A stretch of 27,644 nt of DNA from Flavobacteriales bacterium UBA7382 (GCA_002469765.1 DKNS01000060.1:1-27644), one strand, 5' to 3'; positions 1 through 8,462 are shown, counted from the first letter of the stretch. The notes: generated by a model not told the origin, from the letters alone. Numbers and translations are program-made.

Positions 1-642
1 CTGCCATCAGCGAAAGACTACAAGCGTCTCGGAGAAGGCAACACCGGACCCAACACAGGCGGGATGGGCGCCATCAGCCCTGTGCCTTTCATGGACGCAG
101 AATTCCATGAGAAAGCGCTAAACCAAATCATCATCCCCACAGTGAAAGGCCTCGCGGCGGACGGCATTTCATACAACGGGTTCATCTTCTTTGGGTTGAT
201 GAAGGTGGGTGGAGACCCTTACGTGGTGGAGTACAATTGCCGCATGGGCGACCCTGAAACCGAGGTCATCATGCCGCGCATCCAATCCGATCTGCTTCAC
301 TTGTTCGAGAACATGGGGGCCGGATTGCTCAGCGAATACCACCTTCAGGTTGATCCTCGAACGTGCAGTACGGTGATGTTGGTTTCGGAAGGCTACCCTG
401 GTCCTTACCCCAAGGGGAAGACCATCAAGCTGCCAGAGCAGATCGACAAGGATGCACTGCTTTTTCACGCTGGCACGTCGACGAGCCGCGGAAACGTGGT
501 GACCGCTGGGGGGCGTGTGTTGGCGTGTTCAGCCATGGCGGCGACACCAGAAAATGCAGTGAAAAAGAGCTATGGGTTGGCCGATTCCATTTCTTTTGCT
601 GGCAAGAGTTGCCGCAGGGACATTGGCCAGGACGTCATTTGA
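1..642 (+). CDS. purD: Phosphoribosylamine-glycine ligase, C-terminal part (5' end outside window)
   Basis: This is the GAR synthetase of purine synthesis, which joins glycine to phosphoribosylamine using ATP in the cytoplasm. The reading frame is open from base 1 and ends with TGA at 640-642, giving 213 codons, roughly the C-terminal half of a usual protein of about 420-430 residues. Visible family signatures are the GPNTGGMGA stretch near the left edge and the ATP-grasp metal-binding segment VVEYNCRMGDPETE followed by VIMPRI. The C-terminal domain follows (VMLVSEGYPGPYPKG). The gene converges with a small membrane protein gene whose stop lies 13 bases away, with no room for a dedicated terminator. 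The truncation is caused only by the window edge. The family call is secure. Confidence 0.96.
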   Translation: MPSAKDYKRLGEGNTGPNTGGMGAISPVPFMDAEFHEKALNQIIIPTVKGLAADGISYNGFIFFGLMKVGGDPYVVEYNCRMGDPETEVIMPRIQSDLLHLFENMGAGLLSEYHLQVDPRTCSTVMLVSEGYPGPYPKGKTIKLPEQIDKDALLFHAGTSTSRGNVVTAGGRVLACSAMAATPENAVKKSYGLADSISFAGKSCRRDIGQDVI

Positions 643-655
643 GACGCCCCAATGA

Positions 656-844
656 TCACATGATGGTGCCGTCTTGTTTGGCGCGGGCGTTGTACTTCGA
701 CTGAAGACGAAGCCAAAACGCAAGGCCTGCGAGGCCCAGTGCAATCACACCCCAGTTGAACATGTCACTGATGGGCAGCAACAAGGTTTGGAAAGTCCAT
801 TCGATGAACTGGGCGAGGGGGTTGATGAGGTCTTGGGTGTTCAT
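656..844 (-). CDS. Small single-pass membrane protein, DUF6341-like
   Basis: This 62-residue protein has an amphipathic N-terminal region (about residues 5-25) and one clear membrane helix at about residues 28-46 (FNWGVIALGLAGLAFWLRL), followed by a polar, basic tail. In size and pattern it resembles the short DUF6341 proteins that, as I recall, sit beside purD in many Flavobacteriia, and here it also lies directly next to purD, in convergent orientation. The function is unknown. The ATG at 842-844 is the only good start. A TATTTTCG element at 863-870 and a weaker CAATTTCG at 850-857 lie upstream on the same strand and could be its promoter. The DUF assignment is from memory of the pattern and is moderate; that it is a real gene is likely. 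Confidence 0.7.
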   Translation of the reverse strand: MNTQDLINPLAQFIEWTFQTLLLPISDMFNWGVIALGLAGLAFWLRLQSKYNARAKQDGTIM

Positions 845-862
845 GTCTGCGAAATTGCACAG

Positions 863-870
863 CGAAAATA
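863..870 (-). promoter_or_regulatory. Candidate -7 promoter element for the DUF6341-like gene
   Basis: On the minus strand this reads TATTTTCG, matching the Bacteroidota -7 consensus TAnnTTTG except for C in place of T at position 7. It ends 18 bases before the ATG. No convincing -33 TTG is seen at the usual distance. Confidence 0.35.
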
Positions 871-957
871 CACAACGCCTTGAAGAGTTCTGAATCCATT
901 GTGGACGAACGTGGGAAAATGCGGTGTAGAAGGCATGCCTATGCGCATGACAATGCC

Positions 958-965
958 GAACTTCG
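958..965 (+). promoter_or_regulatory. Weak candidate -7 element abutting purQ
   Basis: The sequence GAACTTCG differs from TAnnTTYG only at the first base and ends four bases before the purQ ATG. It fits the close-spacing pattern seen at four other genes in this window but is imperfect, with no clear -33 element. Confidence 0.25.
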
Positions 966-969
966 CGTC

Positions 970-1662
970 ATGAAAATTGGTGTCGTCACGTTCCCCGGTT
1001 CCAACTGCGACATGGACATCGTCCACGCCTTGGGCCAAGACCTCGGATTTGATGTGGTGCAACTCTGGCACAAAGACCGCGACCTGCAGGGGTGTGAAGC
1101 GATCATGCTCCCCGGGGGTTTCAGCTACGGTGACTACCTGCGCAGTGGTGCAATTGCTCGATTCGCTCCCATCATGGAAGAGGTAATCGCCTTTGCCAAC
1201 GATGGGGGTCGTGTGATGGGTGTGTGCAATGGGTTCCAAATTTTGTGCGAGGCTGGCCTTTTGCCAGGGACCTTGCGCCACAACGAGAGCCGCAAATTCG
1301 TCTGCCGAAATGTGCACCTCAAGCCCGTATCTCGGACAGCTGCAGTGTCCGCAGGGTGCGACAACGATGCGCCGTTGATGATTCCCATCGCACATGGCGA
1401 GGGCAACTACCACATCGACGACGCCGGCTTGAAAGCACTGCAAGACAACGACCAAATCCTCTTCCAATATTGCGACGAAGACGGTCACGTCAATGCCATG
1501 AGCAACCCGAACGGGTCGATGCTCAACATCGCGGGGGTTTGCAACGAAGGGAAGAACGTCTTCGGCATGATGCCGCACCCAGAACGGGCTTGCAGCGACG
1601 ACCTGGCCAACTCCGACGGCCGAGCCATTTTGCTCGGTTTGGCTGCGCAGGCGCTGGCTTGA
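970..1662 (+). CDS. purQ: Phosphoribosylformylglycinamidine synthase, glutaminase subunit
   Basis: PurQ is the class I glutamine amidotransferase that feeds ammonia to PurL in the fourth step of purine synthesis. The 230-residue protein has the family's usual length. It opens with MKIGVVTFPGSNCD, then LPGGFSYGDYLRSG. The nucleophile elbow GVCNGFQ places the catalytic cysteine at C86, and the PHPER segment near the end gives H203 and E205 of the triad. The frame is open further upstream to 880, but that extension is not family-like, so the ATG at 970 is chosen. A GAACTTCG sequence ends four bases before this ATG and may be part of a promoter. The pathway partner purD is nearby on the same strand, but the DUF6341-like gene lies between them, so they are not one simple operon. 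PurS and PurL are not in the window. Confidence 0.97.
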   Translation: MKIGVVTFPGSNCDMDIVHALGQDLGFDVVQLWHKDRDLQGCEAIMLPGGFSYGDYLRSGAIARFAPIMEEVIAFANDGGRVMGVCNGFQILCEAGLLPGTLRHNESRKFVCRNVHLKPVSRTAAVSAGCDNDAPLMIPIAHGEGNYHIDDAGLKALQDNDQILFQYCDEDGHVNAMSNPNGSMLNIAGVCNEGKNVFGMMPHPERACSDDLANSDGRAILLGLAAQALA

Positions 1663-1696
1663 CGTCTTTATGGTCGGAAAGGAAACACGAGGGGGT

Positions 1697-1704
1697 TAGA
1701 TTTG
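1697..1704 (+). promoter_or_regulatory. Candidate promoter -7 element for dxs
   Basis: TAGATTTG is an exact match to the Bacteroidota -7 consensus TAnnTTTG. It ends 31 bases before the dxs ATG, giving an expected leader of about 25 bases. I see no TTG at 17-23 bases upstream, so the -33 half is missing or divergent. Confidence 0.45.
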
Positions 1705-1735
1705 TTACATCCCCTCAACCAATGATTTGATTTCT

Positions 1736-3688
1736 ATGGACGCCTACGACGCCGGCCCACTCCTCTCGCAAATCGAGCACCCCTCGGACTTGAGGTCCAA
1801 GTTCAAGCCTGAAGAACTCCAGCAGGTCGCGGACGACGTTCGTCAATTTATTGTGGATGTGGTCTCTGAGAAAGGGGGGCACTTCGGCGCAAGCCTTGGA
1901 GTGGTGGAATTGACAGTGGCTTTGCACTACGTGTTCAACACACCCGAAGACCAAATCGTGTGGGACGTCGGACACCAGGCGTACGGCCACAAAATCCTCA
2001 CCGGTCGCCGCAAGGAATTCCACACCAACCGCCAGTACCAAGGCATGTCTGGCTTTCCCAAGCGGAGCGAAAGTGAATACGACACCTTCGGCGTGGGGCA
2101 CAGCAGCACGAGCATCAGCGCCGCCCTCGGCATGGCCGTGGGCAGCCGCCACAACGGGGCCAAGGACACCCAGCACGTGGCCGTCATCGGCGACGGCGCG
2201 ATGACAGCTGGTTTGGCTTTTGAAGGCCTTAACCATGGTGGCGCAGAAGACACCAACATGCTTGTGGTGCTCAACGACAACTGCATGTCCATCGACCCAA
2301 ACGTCGGTGCGTTGAAGGACTACCTCACCGACATCACCACCTCGCACACCTACAACCGCGTCAAGGAAGAGGTCTGGGAATTGTTGGGGCGGATCAGCAA
2401 GTTTGGGCCCAACGCCCAAGCCATTGCCCAGAAAGTGGAGCACGCCATCAAAGGGGCCGTGCTGAAGCAGAGCAACCTGTTCGAGTCGCTCAACTTCCGA
2501 TACTTCGGCCCGGTGGATGGACACGACGTGGAGTACTTGACGAAGGTGCTCGAGGACATCAAGGACATTCCTGGCCCCAAGTTGTTGCATGTGGTCACCC
2601 GCAAGGGCGCGGGATATGCGCCATCTGAGGCGGGCAGCCCCACCAAGTGGCATGCGCCGGGGTTGTTCGACAAGGTGACTGGTGAGATTTTTAAATCCCC
2701 CGACACCACCCCAAAGCCCCCCAAGTTTCAAGATGTATTTGGGCGCAGCATCATTGAACTGGCCAAAAAAGACCGACGAATTGTGGGCGTGACACCAGCG
2801 ATGCCTAGCGGGTGCAGCTTGAAATTCATGATGGAAGAAATGCCCGACCGAGCCTTCGACGTGGGCATCGCCGAGCAGCATGCGGTGACGTTCAGCGCGG
2901 GCATGGCCACGCGAGGGTTGGTGCCTTTCTGCAACATCTACTCCTCGTTTATGCAACGGGCGTACGACCAAGTCATCCACGACGTGGCCATCCAAAACCT
3001 CCACGTGGTGTTCTGCCTCGACCGAGGTGGCCTCGTAGGGGCCGATGGGCCGACCCACCACGGGGTGTATGACTTGGCCTACATGCGTTGCATCCCCAAC
3101 TTGGTGGTCAGTGCCCCCATGGATGAGCAAGAGCTTCGCAACCTCATGTACACCTCTTCCCAGGAACACAACGGTCCTTTTGTTATCCGCTATCCACGTG
3201 GCACTGGCTCCATGGTCGATTGGCAAACGCCGTTTGAAAGTGTGGAAATTGGACGTGGACGGCGTCTGCGCAACGGCGACGACGTCGCGTTGCTCAGCAT
3301 CGGCGCCATCGGCACTGAAGTGGCAACCGCGGCGGAGAAACTTGAGATCCAAGGTGTGTCCGCAGCGCATTACGACATGCGGTTTGTGAAGCCCTTGGAC
3401 GAAGTGCTGCTGCACCAGGTGTTCAGCCGCTTCAAGGACGTCATCACTGTCGAGGATGGCTGCGTCCAAGGTGGCATGGGAAGTGCTGTCACCGAATGGG
3501 CCATGGAACAGGGCTACGCGTCCAAGGTTGTCCGGCTTGGCGTGCCCGACCGGTACATCGAGCACGGCACGCAAGCTCAGCTCTACGCCGAGTGCGGCTA
3601 CGACACCGAGGCCATTGTCGCCAAGGCCGTCGACATGGTCCAAGCCCGCGGTGCAGAAAGCGCCGACGAAGGGCTTCGAATTGCGTGA
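1736..3688 (+). CDS. dxs: 1-Deoxy-D-xylulose-5-phosphate synthase
   Basis: DXS condenses pyruvate and glyceraldehyde 3-phosphate with thiamine diphosphate, the entry step of the MEP isoprenoid pathway. The protein has 650 residues, close to the usual 620-650. The N-terminal TPP domain has GGHFGASLGVVELTVALHY (H49) and the TPP/Mg motif IGDGAMTAGL (G152-D153-G154) followed by LNDN. The transketolase-like pyrimidine domain has DVGIAEQHAVTFSAGMA with the catalytic glutamate at E380. The C-terminal transketolase domain follows, with RYPRG and VEDGCVQGGMGS. A TTG three codons upstream (1727) is in frame, but the ATG at 1736 is preferred. An exact TAnnTTTG element lies at 1697-1704. The MEP enzyme gene ispG is also in this window but about 13 kb away. 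Identification is secure. Confidence 0.98.
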   Translation: MDAYDAGPLLSQIEHPSDLRSKFKPEELQQVADDVRQFIVDVVSEKGGHFGASLGVVELTVALHYVFNTPEDQIVWDVGHQAYGHKILTGRRKEFHTNRQYQGMSGFPKRSESEYDTFGVGHSSTSISAALGMAVGSRHNGAKDTQHVAVIGDGAMTAGLAFEGLNHGGAEDTNMLVVLNDNCMSIDPNVGALKDYLTDITTSHTYNRVKEEVWELLGRISKFGPNAQAIAQKVEHAIKGAVLKQSNLFESLNFRYFGPVDGHDVEYLTKVLEDIKDIPGPKLLHVVTRKGAGYAPSEAGSPTKWHAPGLFDKVTGEIFKSPDTTPKPPKFQDVFGRSIIELAKKDRRIVGVTPAMPSGCSLKFMMEEMPDRAFDVGIAEQHAVTFSAGMATRGLVPFCNIYSSFMQRAYDQVIHDVAIQNLHVVFCLDRGGLVGADGPTHHGVYDLAYMRCIPNLVVSAPMDEQELRNLMYTSSQEHNGPFVIRYPRGTGSMVDWQTPFESVEIGRGRRLRNGDDVALLSIGAIGTEVATAAEKLEIQGVSAAHYDMRFVKPLDEVLLHQVFSRFKDVITVEDGCVQGGMGSAVTEWAMEQGYASKVVRLGVPDRYIEHGTQAQLYAECGYDTEAIVAKAVDMVQARGAESADEGLRIA

Positions 3689-3696
3689 AGACTGAA

Positions 3697-3727
3697 TTGG
3701 GTCTGGTGACCCCGTGATGTAGCTTCG
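3697..3727 (+). promoter_or_regulatory. Candidate promoter (-33 TTG and -7 TAGCTTCG) for DUF2480-polA
   Basis: TTG at 3697-3699 and TAGCTTCG at 3720-3727 are separated by 20 bases, matching the TTG-N17-23-TAnnTTTG form described for Flavobacterium except for C at position 7. The -7 element ends only four bases before the ATG at 3732, so transcription should start at or next to the start codon. This is the best-formed promoter in the window. Confidence 0.5.
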
Positions 3728-3731
3728 GGAC

Positions 3732-4241
3732 ATGGAAGAGCCTCTGGTCAACCGTGTCCAAGAAAGTGGTCTGATTCAACTCGATTTGAGCCGAGAACTC
3801 CAGCCCCGTCCCGTGGACGAGGTGGACGTGTCTCAGTGGCTGGACCAAGGATTTGTCCTGCGGGAAAAAGACTTCCGAGACAACATCAAGCGCTGGGACG
3901 CCTCCGTGCACGCCGGCCACCTCGTGGCGCTCCATTGCACCACCGACGCCATTTTGCCCGATTGGGCATGGATGTTTGTGGCCCAAACGCTCCACGAGGC
4001 TGGATCGCAAGCCATGGTAGGGTCCAAAAAGGACGCGATGCAACGCGCATGGCAAGACGCCGTGCATACCCTCGACGTCGAGGCGTACCGTGGCGAGCGG
4101 GTCATCGTCAAAGGGTGCGCCACAGCAGGCGGTCCCAACACCTTGGTGGCCTTTACGCAACATCTTGGCCCAGTCGTCAAGTCCCTCATGTTCGGCGAAG
4201 CCTGCAGCGCCGTACCCATTGTCAAGAACCGCCTCGCATGA
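3732..4241 (+). CDS. DUF2480 family protein, function unknown
   Basis: This 169-residue soluble protein matches the Bacteroidota-specific DUF2480 family as I remember it. Its features are an N-terminal NRVQESGLIQLDL segment, then LREKDFRDNIKRWD, VALHCTTDAILPDWAWM, a central VIVKGCA turn, and the closing VVKSLMFGEACSAVPIVK. There is no signal peptide or membrane segment, and no catalytic role is known to me. Its stop codon overlaps the polA start (ATGA at 4238-4241), so the two are probably translated together, which ties it by position to DNA repair or replication without proving a role there. The ATG at 3732 is preceded at only four bases by TAGCTTCG, which suggests a leaderless message. Nothing in it looks damaged. 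Confidence 0.85.
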   Translation: MEEPLVNRVQESGLIQLDLSRELQPRPVDEVDVSQWLDQGFVLREKDFRDNIKRWDASVHAGHLVALHCTTDAILPDWAWMFVAQTLHEAGSQAMVGSKKDAMQRAWQDAVHTLDVEAYRGERVIVKGCATAGGPNTLVAFTQHLGPVVKSLMFGEACSAVPIVKNRLA

Positions 4242-7054
4242 TCACCCCTCCTTCAGACAAGAAGCTCTTCCTGATCGACGCCTACGCCTTGATTTTCAGG
4301 GCATATTACGCATTCATTAAAAATCCGCGCATCAATTCCAAGGGCATGAATACGTCCGCGGTCTTTGGCTTTACCAACGCCTTGCTCGAGGTGGTGCGCA
4401 GGGAAAAACCAACGCACTTGGCAGTGGTGTTCGACCCTCCTGGGCCCACCCTCAGGAACGAGCAATTCGAGGACTACAAAGCCAACCGAGACGAGACCCC
4501 CGAGGACATCAAACTGAGTGTCCCGTGGATCGTGAAAATCCTTGGAGGGATGCGCATCCCCGTGTTGCAAGCCCCAGGATACGAGGCAGACGACCTCATC
4601 GGATGTTTGGCCAAACGTGCCGAGAAAGAAGGCTTTGACGTCTTCATGATGACACCGGACAAGGACTTCGCCCAGCTGGTGAGCGACAAGATCCGCATGT
4701 ACCGTCCTGGCCGAGGAGGCAACCCGCCCACCGTGTGGGGTCCGGACGAGGTTTGCGAGCGATACGGCTTGAAAGATCCCACCCAAGTCATTGACCTTCT
4801 GGGCTTGATGGGCGACTCGGCCGACAACATTCCTGGCGTGCCCGGGGTCGGTGAAAAAACCGCCATCAAGTTCCTTCAGGCTTATGGCTCGATGGAAGGG
4901 TTGTACGACAACTTGGACGAGTTGAAAGGCAAAATGAAGGAGAAGGTGGAAGCCAACCGTGAGTTGGCTTTTTTGTCTCGCGAGCTCGCCACCATCGTCC
5001 TCGACATTCAGTTCGATGAAAATTTCGCGGACATGGAGATGTCGGCGCCCGACAACACCACCTTGGGTCCCCTGCTCGAGGAGCTCGAATTCCGCACCTT
5101 GTCCCGTCGGCTGCTGGGAGAATCGGCCTCGACGGACGCTGCACCAGCCAAAGCCACGGCCGCAGCCTCCGCGGCCGATGGCGACGATTCCGAGGGCCAG
5201 CTGAGCATGTTTGACGCAGCCATGGAAGTGGCCCCCTCCGTCTCCACCCTGGCCTCCTTGGACGAATCCAACGTGGAGTACAAGTTGGCGGACACTCCAG
5301 ACGCGTGGGCCAACCTGGCCCACGCCTTGTCCGAATCTGGACGCTTCGCCTTCGACACCGAAACCACAGGGTTGGACGCCATGGCCGCCGATTTGGTGGG
5401 CATGTCCTTCAGCCACAAGGCCGGCGTGGCTGCCTACGTGCCTGTCGACGCCACCACCTGGCCAGAAATTCGATTGGCATTCAAGCCTTTGTTGGAATCG
5501 GCGAACACAATCATCGTGGGCCAAAACCTCAAGTACGACGGCAAAATCATGGCGCGTCACGGGGTGAACTTAACCCAAGCCCAGCTGGAAGACACCATGG
5601 TGGCCCACTACCTGCTTGAGCCTGACCAACCACACGGCATGGACGCCCTCGCCCAATCGTTCCTTGGCTACCAGTGCATCCCCATCACCTCGTTGTTGGG
5701 CAAGAAGGGCAAGAACCAAAAGAGCATGGCCGACCTGCCCCCTGCCCAGGTGGTCAACTACGCTTGCGAAGACGCCGACATCACACTTCAACTCGCCGAA
5801 GTGCTGCTGCCGAAATTGGCCGACAGCAACGTGATGACGCTGTACAAGGAAGTGGAGATGCCTTTGCTCTCAGTGCTGATGAACATGGAGCTCCAGGGCG
5901 TGGCCTTGGACACCGACCACTTGTCGGCCTTTAGCATAGAATTGGCGACCCAATTGGATGCCTTGCAATCGTCTATTCAGGCCCATGCCGGGACCCCATT
6001 CAACGTTGATTCACCCAAGCAGTTGGGCGACGTGCTGTTCGACCACCTCAACATTCCTGCCAAGGTCAAGAAAACCAAAACCGGCCAATACCCAACCAGC
6101 GAGGCCGTCCTGAGCAAACTGAAGGACGCCCACCCCATTGTGTCGGAGGTGTTGGAGTACCGAAAGTTGAAGAAGTTGAGATCCACCTACGTGGAGCCGC
6201 TTCCGGCGCTGGTCCACCCCGACACAGGAAGGGTGCACACCACCTACATGCAAGTGGTCGCGGCCACCGGGCGCTTGAGCAGCAAGGACCCCAACCTCCA
6301 GAACATCCCCATCCGCACCCCTCAAGGCCGCGAAATCCGAAAGGCCTTTGTGCCAAGTTCAGAAGACCGCGTGCTCGTGGCGGCCGACTACAGCCAGGTC
6401 GAGCTCCGGATTGCCGCAGCCATGAGTGGCGAACGTGGGCTCATTGAAGCGTTCCAACAAGGGGAAGACATCCATGCAGCCACGGCAGCAAAGGTGTTCG
6501 GGGTGGAACTCGACAGGGTCACACGCGACCAACGCAGCCAAGCCAAGGCCGTCAACTTTGGCATTCTATATGGCCAAGGTGCGTTTGGCCTTGCGGAAAC
6601 GCTCGGCATCCCCCGCCGTGAGGCCAAAGGCATCATTGAAGCTTATCATACCCAATTCTCAGGATTGCAGGCCTTCACACAAGACTGCATCGCCAAGGCC
6701 AGGGAGGATGGGCAAGCCACCACGCTGATGGGGCGTCACAGGCCCTTGCCCGACATTTCCAGCAACAACGCGGTGGTGAGGGCCTTTGCGGAGCGCAACG
6801 CCGTCAACACACCCATCCAGGGCTCGGCGGCAGACATCATCAAAGTGGCCATGATTGACGTGGCGAGTGCGCTTGAAGGCATGGACAGCAATCTCATCAT
6901 GCAGGTTCACGACGAATTGGTGGTGGATGCGGCGGTTCACGAACTCGACGACGTGAAGCAGCTGTTGGTGACGTGCATGGAGCGAGCCGCGAAGTTGGAG
7001 GTGCCCTTGGAGGTGGAAGTCTCTCACGGCCAGACCTGGCTCGAAGCGCACTGA
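4238..7054 (+). CDS. polA: DNA polymerase I
   Basis: This is the repair and Okazaki-fragment-processing polymerase, 938 residues, usual for Bacteroidota. The N-terminal 5' nuclease spans about residues 1-310, with KKLFLIDAYALIFRAYY and the metal site GYEADDLIG (E116, D118, D119). The 3'-5' exonuclease spans about 345-535 and keeps its acidic residues: FAFDTETTGLD (D373, E375), VGQNLKYD and YACEDAD. Proofreading is therefore probably active, unlike in Taq-type enzymes. The polymerase domain has motif A VAADYSQVELR (D717), motif B RSQAKAVNFGILYG (R766, K770) and motif C QVHDELVVD (H891, D892, E893). An acidic, Ala-rich linker at about 300-325 joins nuclease and exonuclease. The frame is open upstream through the DUF2480 gene, but homology begins at the ATG that overlaps its stop. 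Confidence 0.98.
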   Translation: MITPPSDKKLFLIDAYALIFRAYYAFIKNPRINSKGMNTSAVFGFTNALLEVVRREKPTHLAVVFDPPGPTLRNEQFEDYKANRDETPEDIKLSVPWIVKILGGMRIPVLQAPGYEADDLIGCLAKRAEKEGFDVFMMTPDKDFAQLVSDKIRMYRPGRGGNPPTVWGPDEVCERYGLKDPTQVIDLLGLMGDSADNIPGVPGVGEKTAIKFLQAYGSMEGLYDNLDELKGKMKEKVEANRELAFLSRELATIVLDIQFDENFADMEMSAPDNTTLGPLLEELEFRTLSRRLLGESASTDAAPAKATAAASAADGDDSEGQLSMFDAAMEVAPSVSTLASLDESNVEYKLADTPDAWANLAHALSESGRFAFDTETTGLDAMAADLVGMSFSHKAGVAAYVPVDATTWPEIRLAFKPLLESANTIIVGQNLKYDGKIMARHGVNLTQAQLEDTMVAHYLLEPDQPHGMDALAQSFLGYQCIPITSLLGKKGKNQKSMADLPPAQVVNYACEDADITLQLAEVLLPKLADSNVMTLYKEVEMPLLSVLMNMELQGVALDTDHLSAFSIELATQLDALQSSIQAHAGTPFNVDSPKQLGDVLFDHLNIPAKVKKTKTGQYPTSEAVLSKLKDAHPIVSEVLEYRKLKKLRSTYVEPLPALVHPDTGRVHTTYMQVVAATGRLSSKDPNLQNIPIRTPQGREIRKAFVPSSEDRVLVAADYSQVELRIAAAMSGERGLIEAFQQGEDIHAATAAKVFGVELDRVTRDQRSQAKAVNFGILYGQGAFGLAETLGIPRREAKGIIEAYHTQFSGLQAFTQDCIAKAREDGQATTLMGRHRPLPDISSNNAVVRAFAERNAVNTPIQGSAADIIKVAMIDVASALEGMDSNLIMQVHDELVVDAAVHELDDVKQLLVTCMERAAKLEVPLEVEVSHGQTWLEAH

Positions 7055-7143
7055 CCCTGGTACACAATTTGGCGTGCAGAACTTTTTGAGCGCACGTGCA
7101 TACACCTGGAACGATCCTCCAAATTCGTACCAACCTGAAACGC

Positions 7144-8028
7144 ATGAACAAGCTTCGCAACACCCTGTTCCTCGGTTTGGCAGCCGGCATCTTTGCCTTG
7201 ACCAGCTGCGGGGAACAAAGCAATCCCATCACATCTGGGGATTCCCTGTCTGAAGGCGCTTCCGTGACCCAACGGACCACGCGCTTGAAGAAAATTTTCC
7301 GTGCGGCCCCCACACCCATGGAGACAGCCCGCATCGTCCAGAAAACCGGTGCTCAGTTCTCGCAGGAACACCTGCACTCTGCCTTGGCAGCTTCGAATTA
7401 CGTCACCGCAGACCGCCAAGCGATCAACTTGGGGGTATACGGCGCGGACCTCAGCTACGCCACCATCTTTGAAGAGAACGCCATCAGTTTGACCTACCTC
7501 GAGGTGGTCAAGAGCCTTGCCCGAGACTTGGGGGTGGGCGATGTCATTGGCGACGATTTGTTGAGCCGCGCTGAAGAGAACCGTGCGCGCCAGGATTCCT
7601 TGGTCGCCATCGTCTCTGAGGCTTTCTTCAACATGAACGAGAAACTCAAGTCCAACGGCCAGGAAGACCTCAGTGGCATGCTCGTGGCTGCAGGGTGGGT
7701 GGAAAGCCTCTACCTGGCCACGCGCCACACCGATCAAGCCAACGAAGAACTCCGGACACGCATCGCCGAGCAGAAGTTGGTGATGGAGGACGTATTGGAC
7801 TTGGTGACCAGCTACGAGCAATCGCCTGAACTCAAGGCCATGGTTGCCCAGCTGCAGCCAATTGTGACTGCCTTTGAAGCGGTCGAAAAAGAAGAAGCCA
7901 ACAGCAACGTATCCAAGAGTGGAGGCGCCCTCATTATTGGAGGTGGCCCAAGCTACACTGCGAGCGAAGAAGTGCTCTCTCAAATCACCGAAGCCGTGGG
8001 CTCGGTGCGTAACGAACTCATCAAGTAA
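7144..8028 (+). CDS. Conserved Bacteroidota lipoprotein, function unknown
   Basis: The 294-residue product begins with a lipoprotein signal peptide: MNKLRNT, a hydrophobic stretch, and a lipobox ending in TSC with the acylated cysteine at C22. The mature part is mostly helical and charged. It has segments I recall from unnamed Bacteroidota proteins: PTPMETARIVQKTG, INLGVYGADLSYATIFEE, LARDLGVGDVIGDDLL and LVAAGWVESLYLAT. Near the C-terminus is a glycine-rich patch (GGALIIGGGPSYTAS). I know of no named family or function. It is followed after five bases by a gene for a small secreted protein, so the two form a likely operon ending at the terminator near 8490. A GTG 16 codons upstream (7096) is in frame but would spoil the signal peptide. 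Confidence 0.85.
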   Translation: MNKLRNTLFLGLAAGIFALTSCGEQSNPITSGDSLSEGASVTQRTTRLKKIFRAAPTPMETARIVQKTGAQFSQEHLHSALAASNYVTADRQAINLGVYGADLSYATIFEENAISLTYLEVVKSLARDLGVGDVIGDDLLSRAEENRARQDSLVAIVSEAFFNMNEKLKSNGQEDLSGMLVAAGWVESLYLATRHTDQANEELRTRIAEQKLVMEDVLDLVTSYEQSPELKAMVAQLQPIVTAFEAVEKEEANSNVSKSGGALIIGGGPSYTASEEVLSQITEAVGSVRNELIK

Positions 8029-8033
8029 ACGCC

Positions 8034-8462
8034 ATGAATCCATCGATGAAGCACCTTTCCCTTTGCATCGCCGTTCTGTCGTTGCTCTCAGCCACGGCAT
8101 CCGCGCAATGCCGCACCTTCACCAAGCGCAACTGCCTTCCTGTGTTGGAGGGGTACGCCCAAAACGACAACTACAACTCGGCCGTTCTCATTGCAGGGGA
8201 CGAAGCTGAATTGAGTGTCACCTTCTTGCCATCCACGGAGTACCGTGTGGCCGTGTGTGCCCACCCCGTCTTGGGAGAGGTCACATTTGACATTCTCGAC
8301 CAACAAGGCATCCGCATCTGGAGCAACTCCAACGGCGAAGACCACGTGGACTTCAGCTTGCAGCATGCCCAACGACTTCGTTTCCAGATCCAAGTCCCCG
8401 ACACGGACGCTGCCATCTTGCATGAAGGCTGTGTGTCGCTCTTGGTCGGAAGCAAAGATTGA
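8034..8462 (+). CDS. Small secreted protein, function unknown
   Basis: This 142-residue protein has an N-terminal signal peptide with a likely cleavage after ATASA, just before the Q-C at the mature N-terminus. A second ATG at 8046 gives a more typical signal peptide (MKHLSLCIAVL) and could be the true start. The mature domain of about 115 residues looks all-beta, with CRTFTKRNCLPVLEGY, then YRVAVCAHPVLGEVTFDILD, and a final HEGCVSLLVGSKD. Four cysteines in the mature part may pair in the periplasm. It resembles an unnamed Bacteroidota family that I recall being encoded near similar lipoproteins. It lies five bases downstream of the lipoprotein gene and is presumably co-transcribed with it. 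No enzymatic motif is seen. Confidence 0.8.
   Translation: MNPSMKHLSLCIAVLSLLSATASAQCRTFTKRNCLPVLEGYAQNDNYNSAVLIAGDEAELSVTFLPSTEYRVAVCAHPVLGEVTFDILDQQGIRIWSNSNGEDHVDFSLQHAQRLRFQIQVPDTDAAILHEGCVSLLVGSKD

Noticed and set aside
3699..3712. Small hairpin GGGTC-TGGT-GACCC after dxs as a terminator
   Set aside because: The stem is only five base pairs and there is no T-run. It falls within the spacer of the DUF2480 promoter candidate.
1715..3751. A 678-codon open frame on the minus strand covering the whole of dxs
   Set aside because: It lies fully antisense to a well-conserved gene, has no recognisable domain, and is rich in His and Val as expected from reading GC-rich codons in reverse. It is a shadow.
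4253..5560. A 435-codon minus-strand frame inside polA
   Set aside because: It is antisense to conserved polymerase I domains, with no domain of its own and shadow-like composition.
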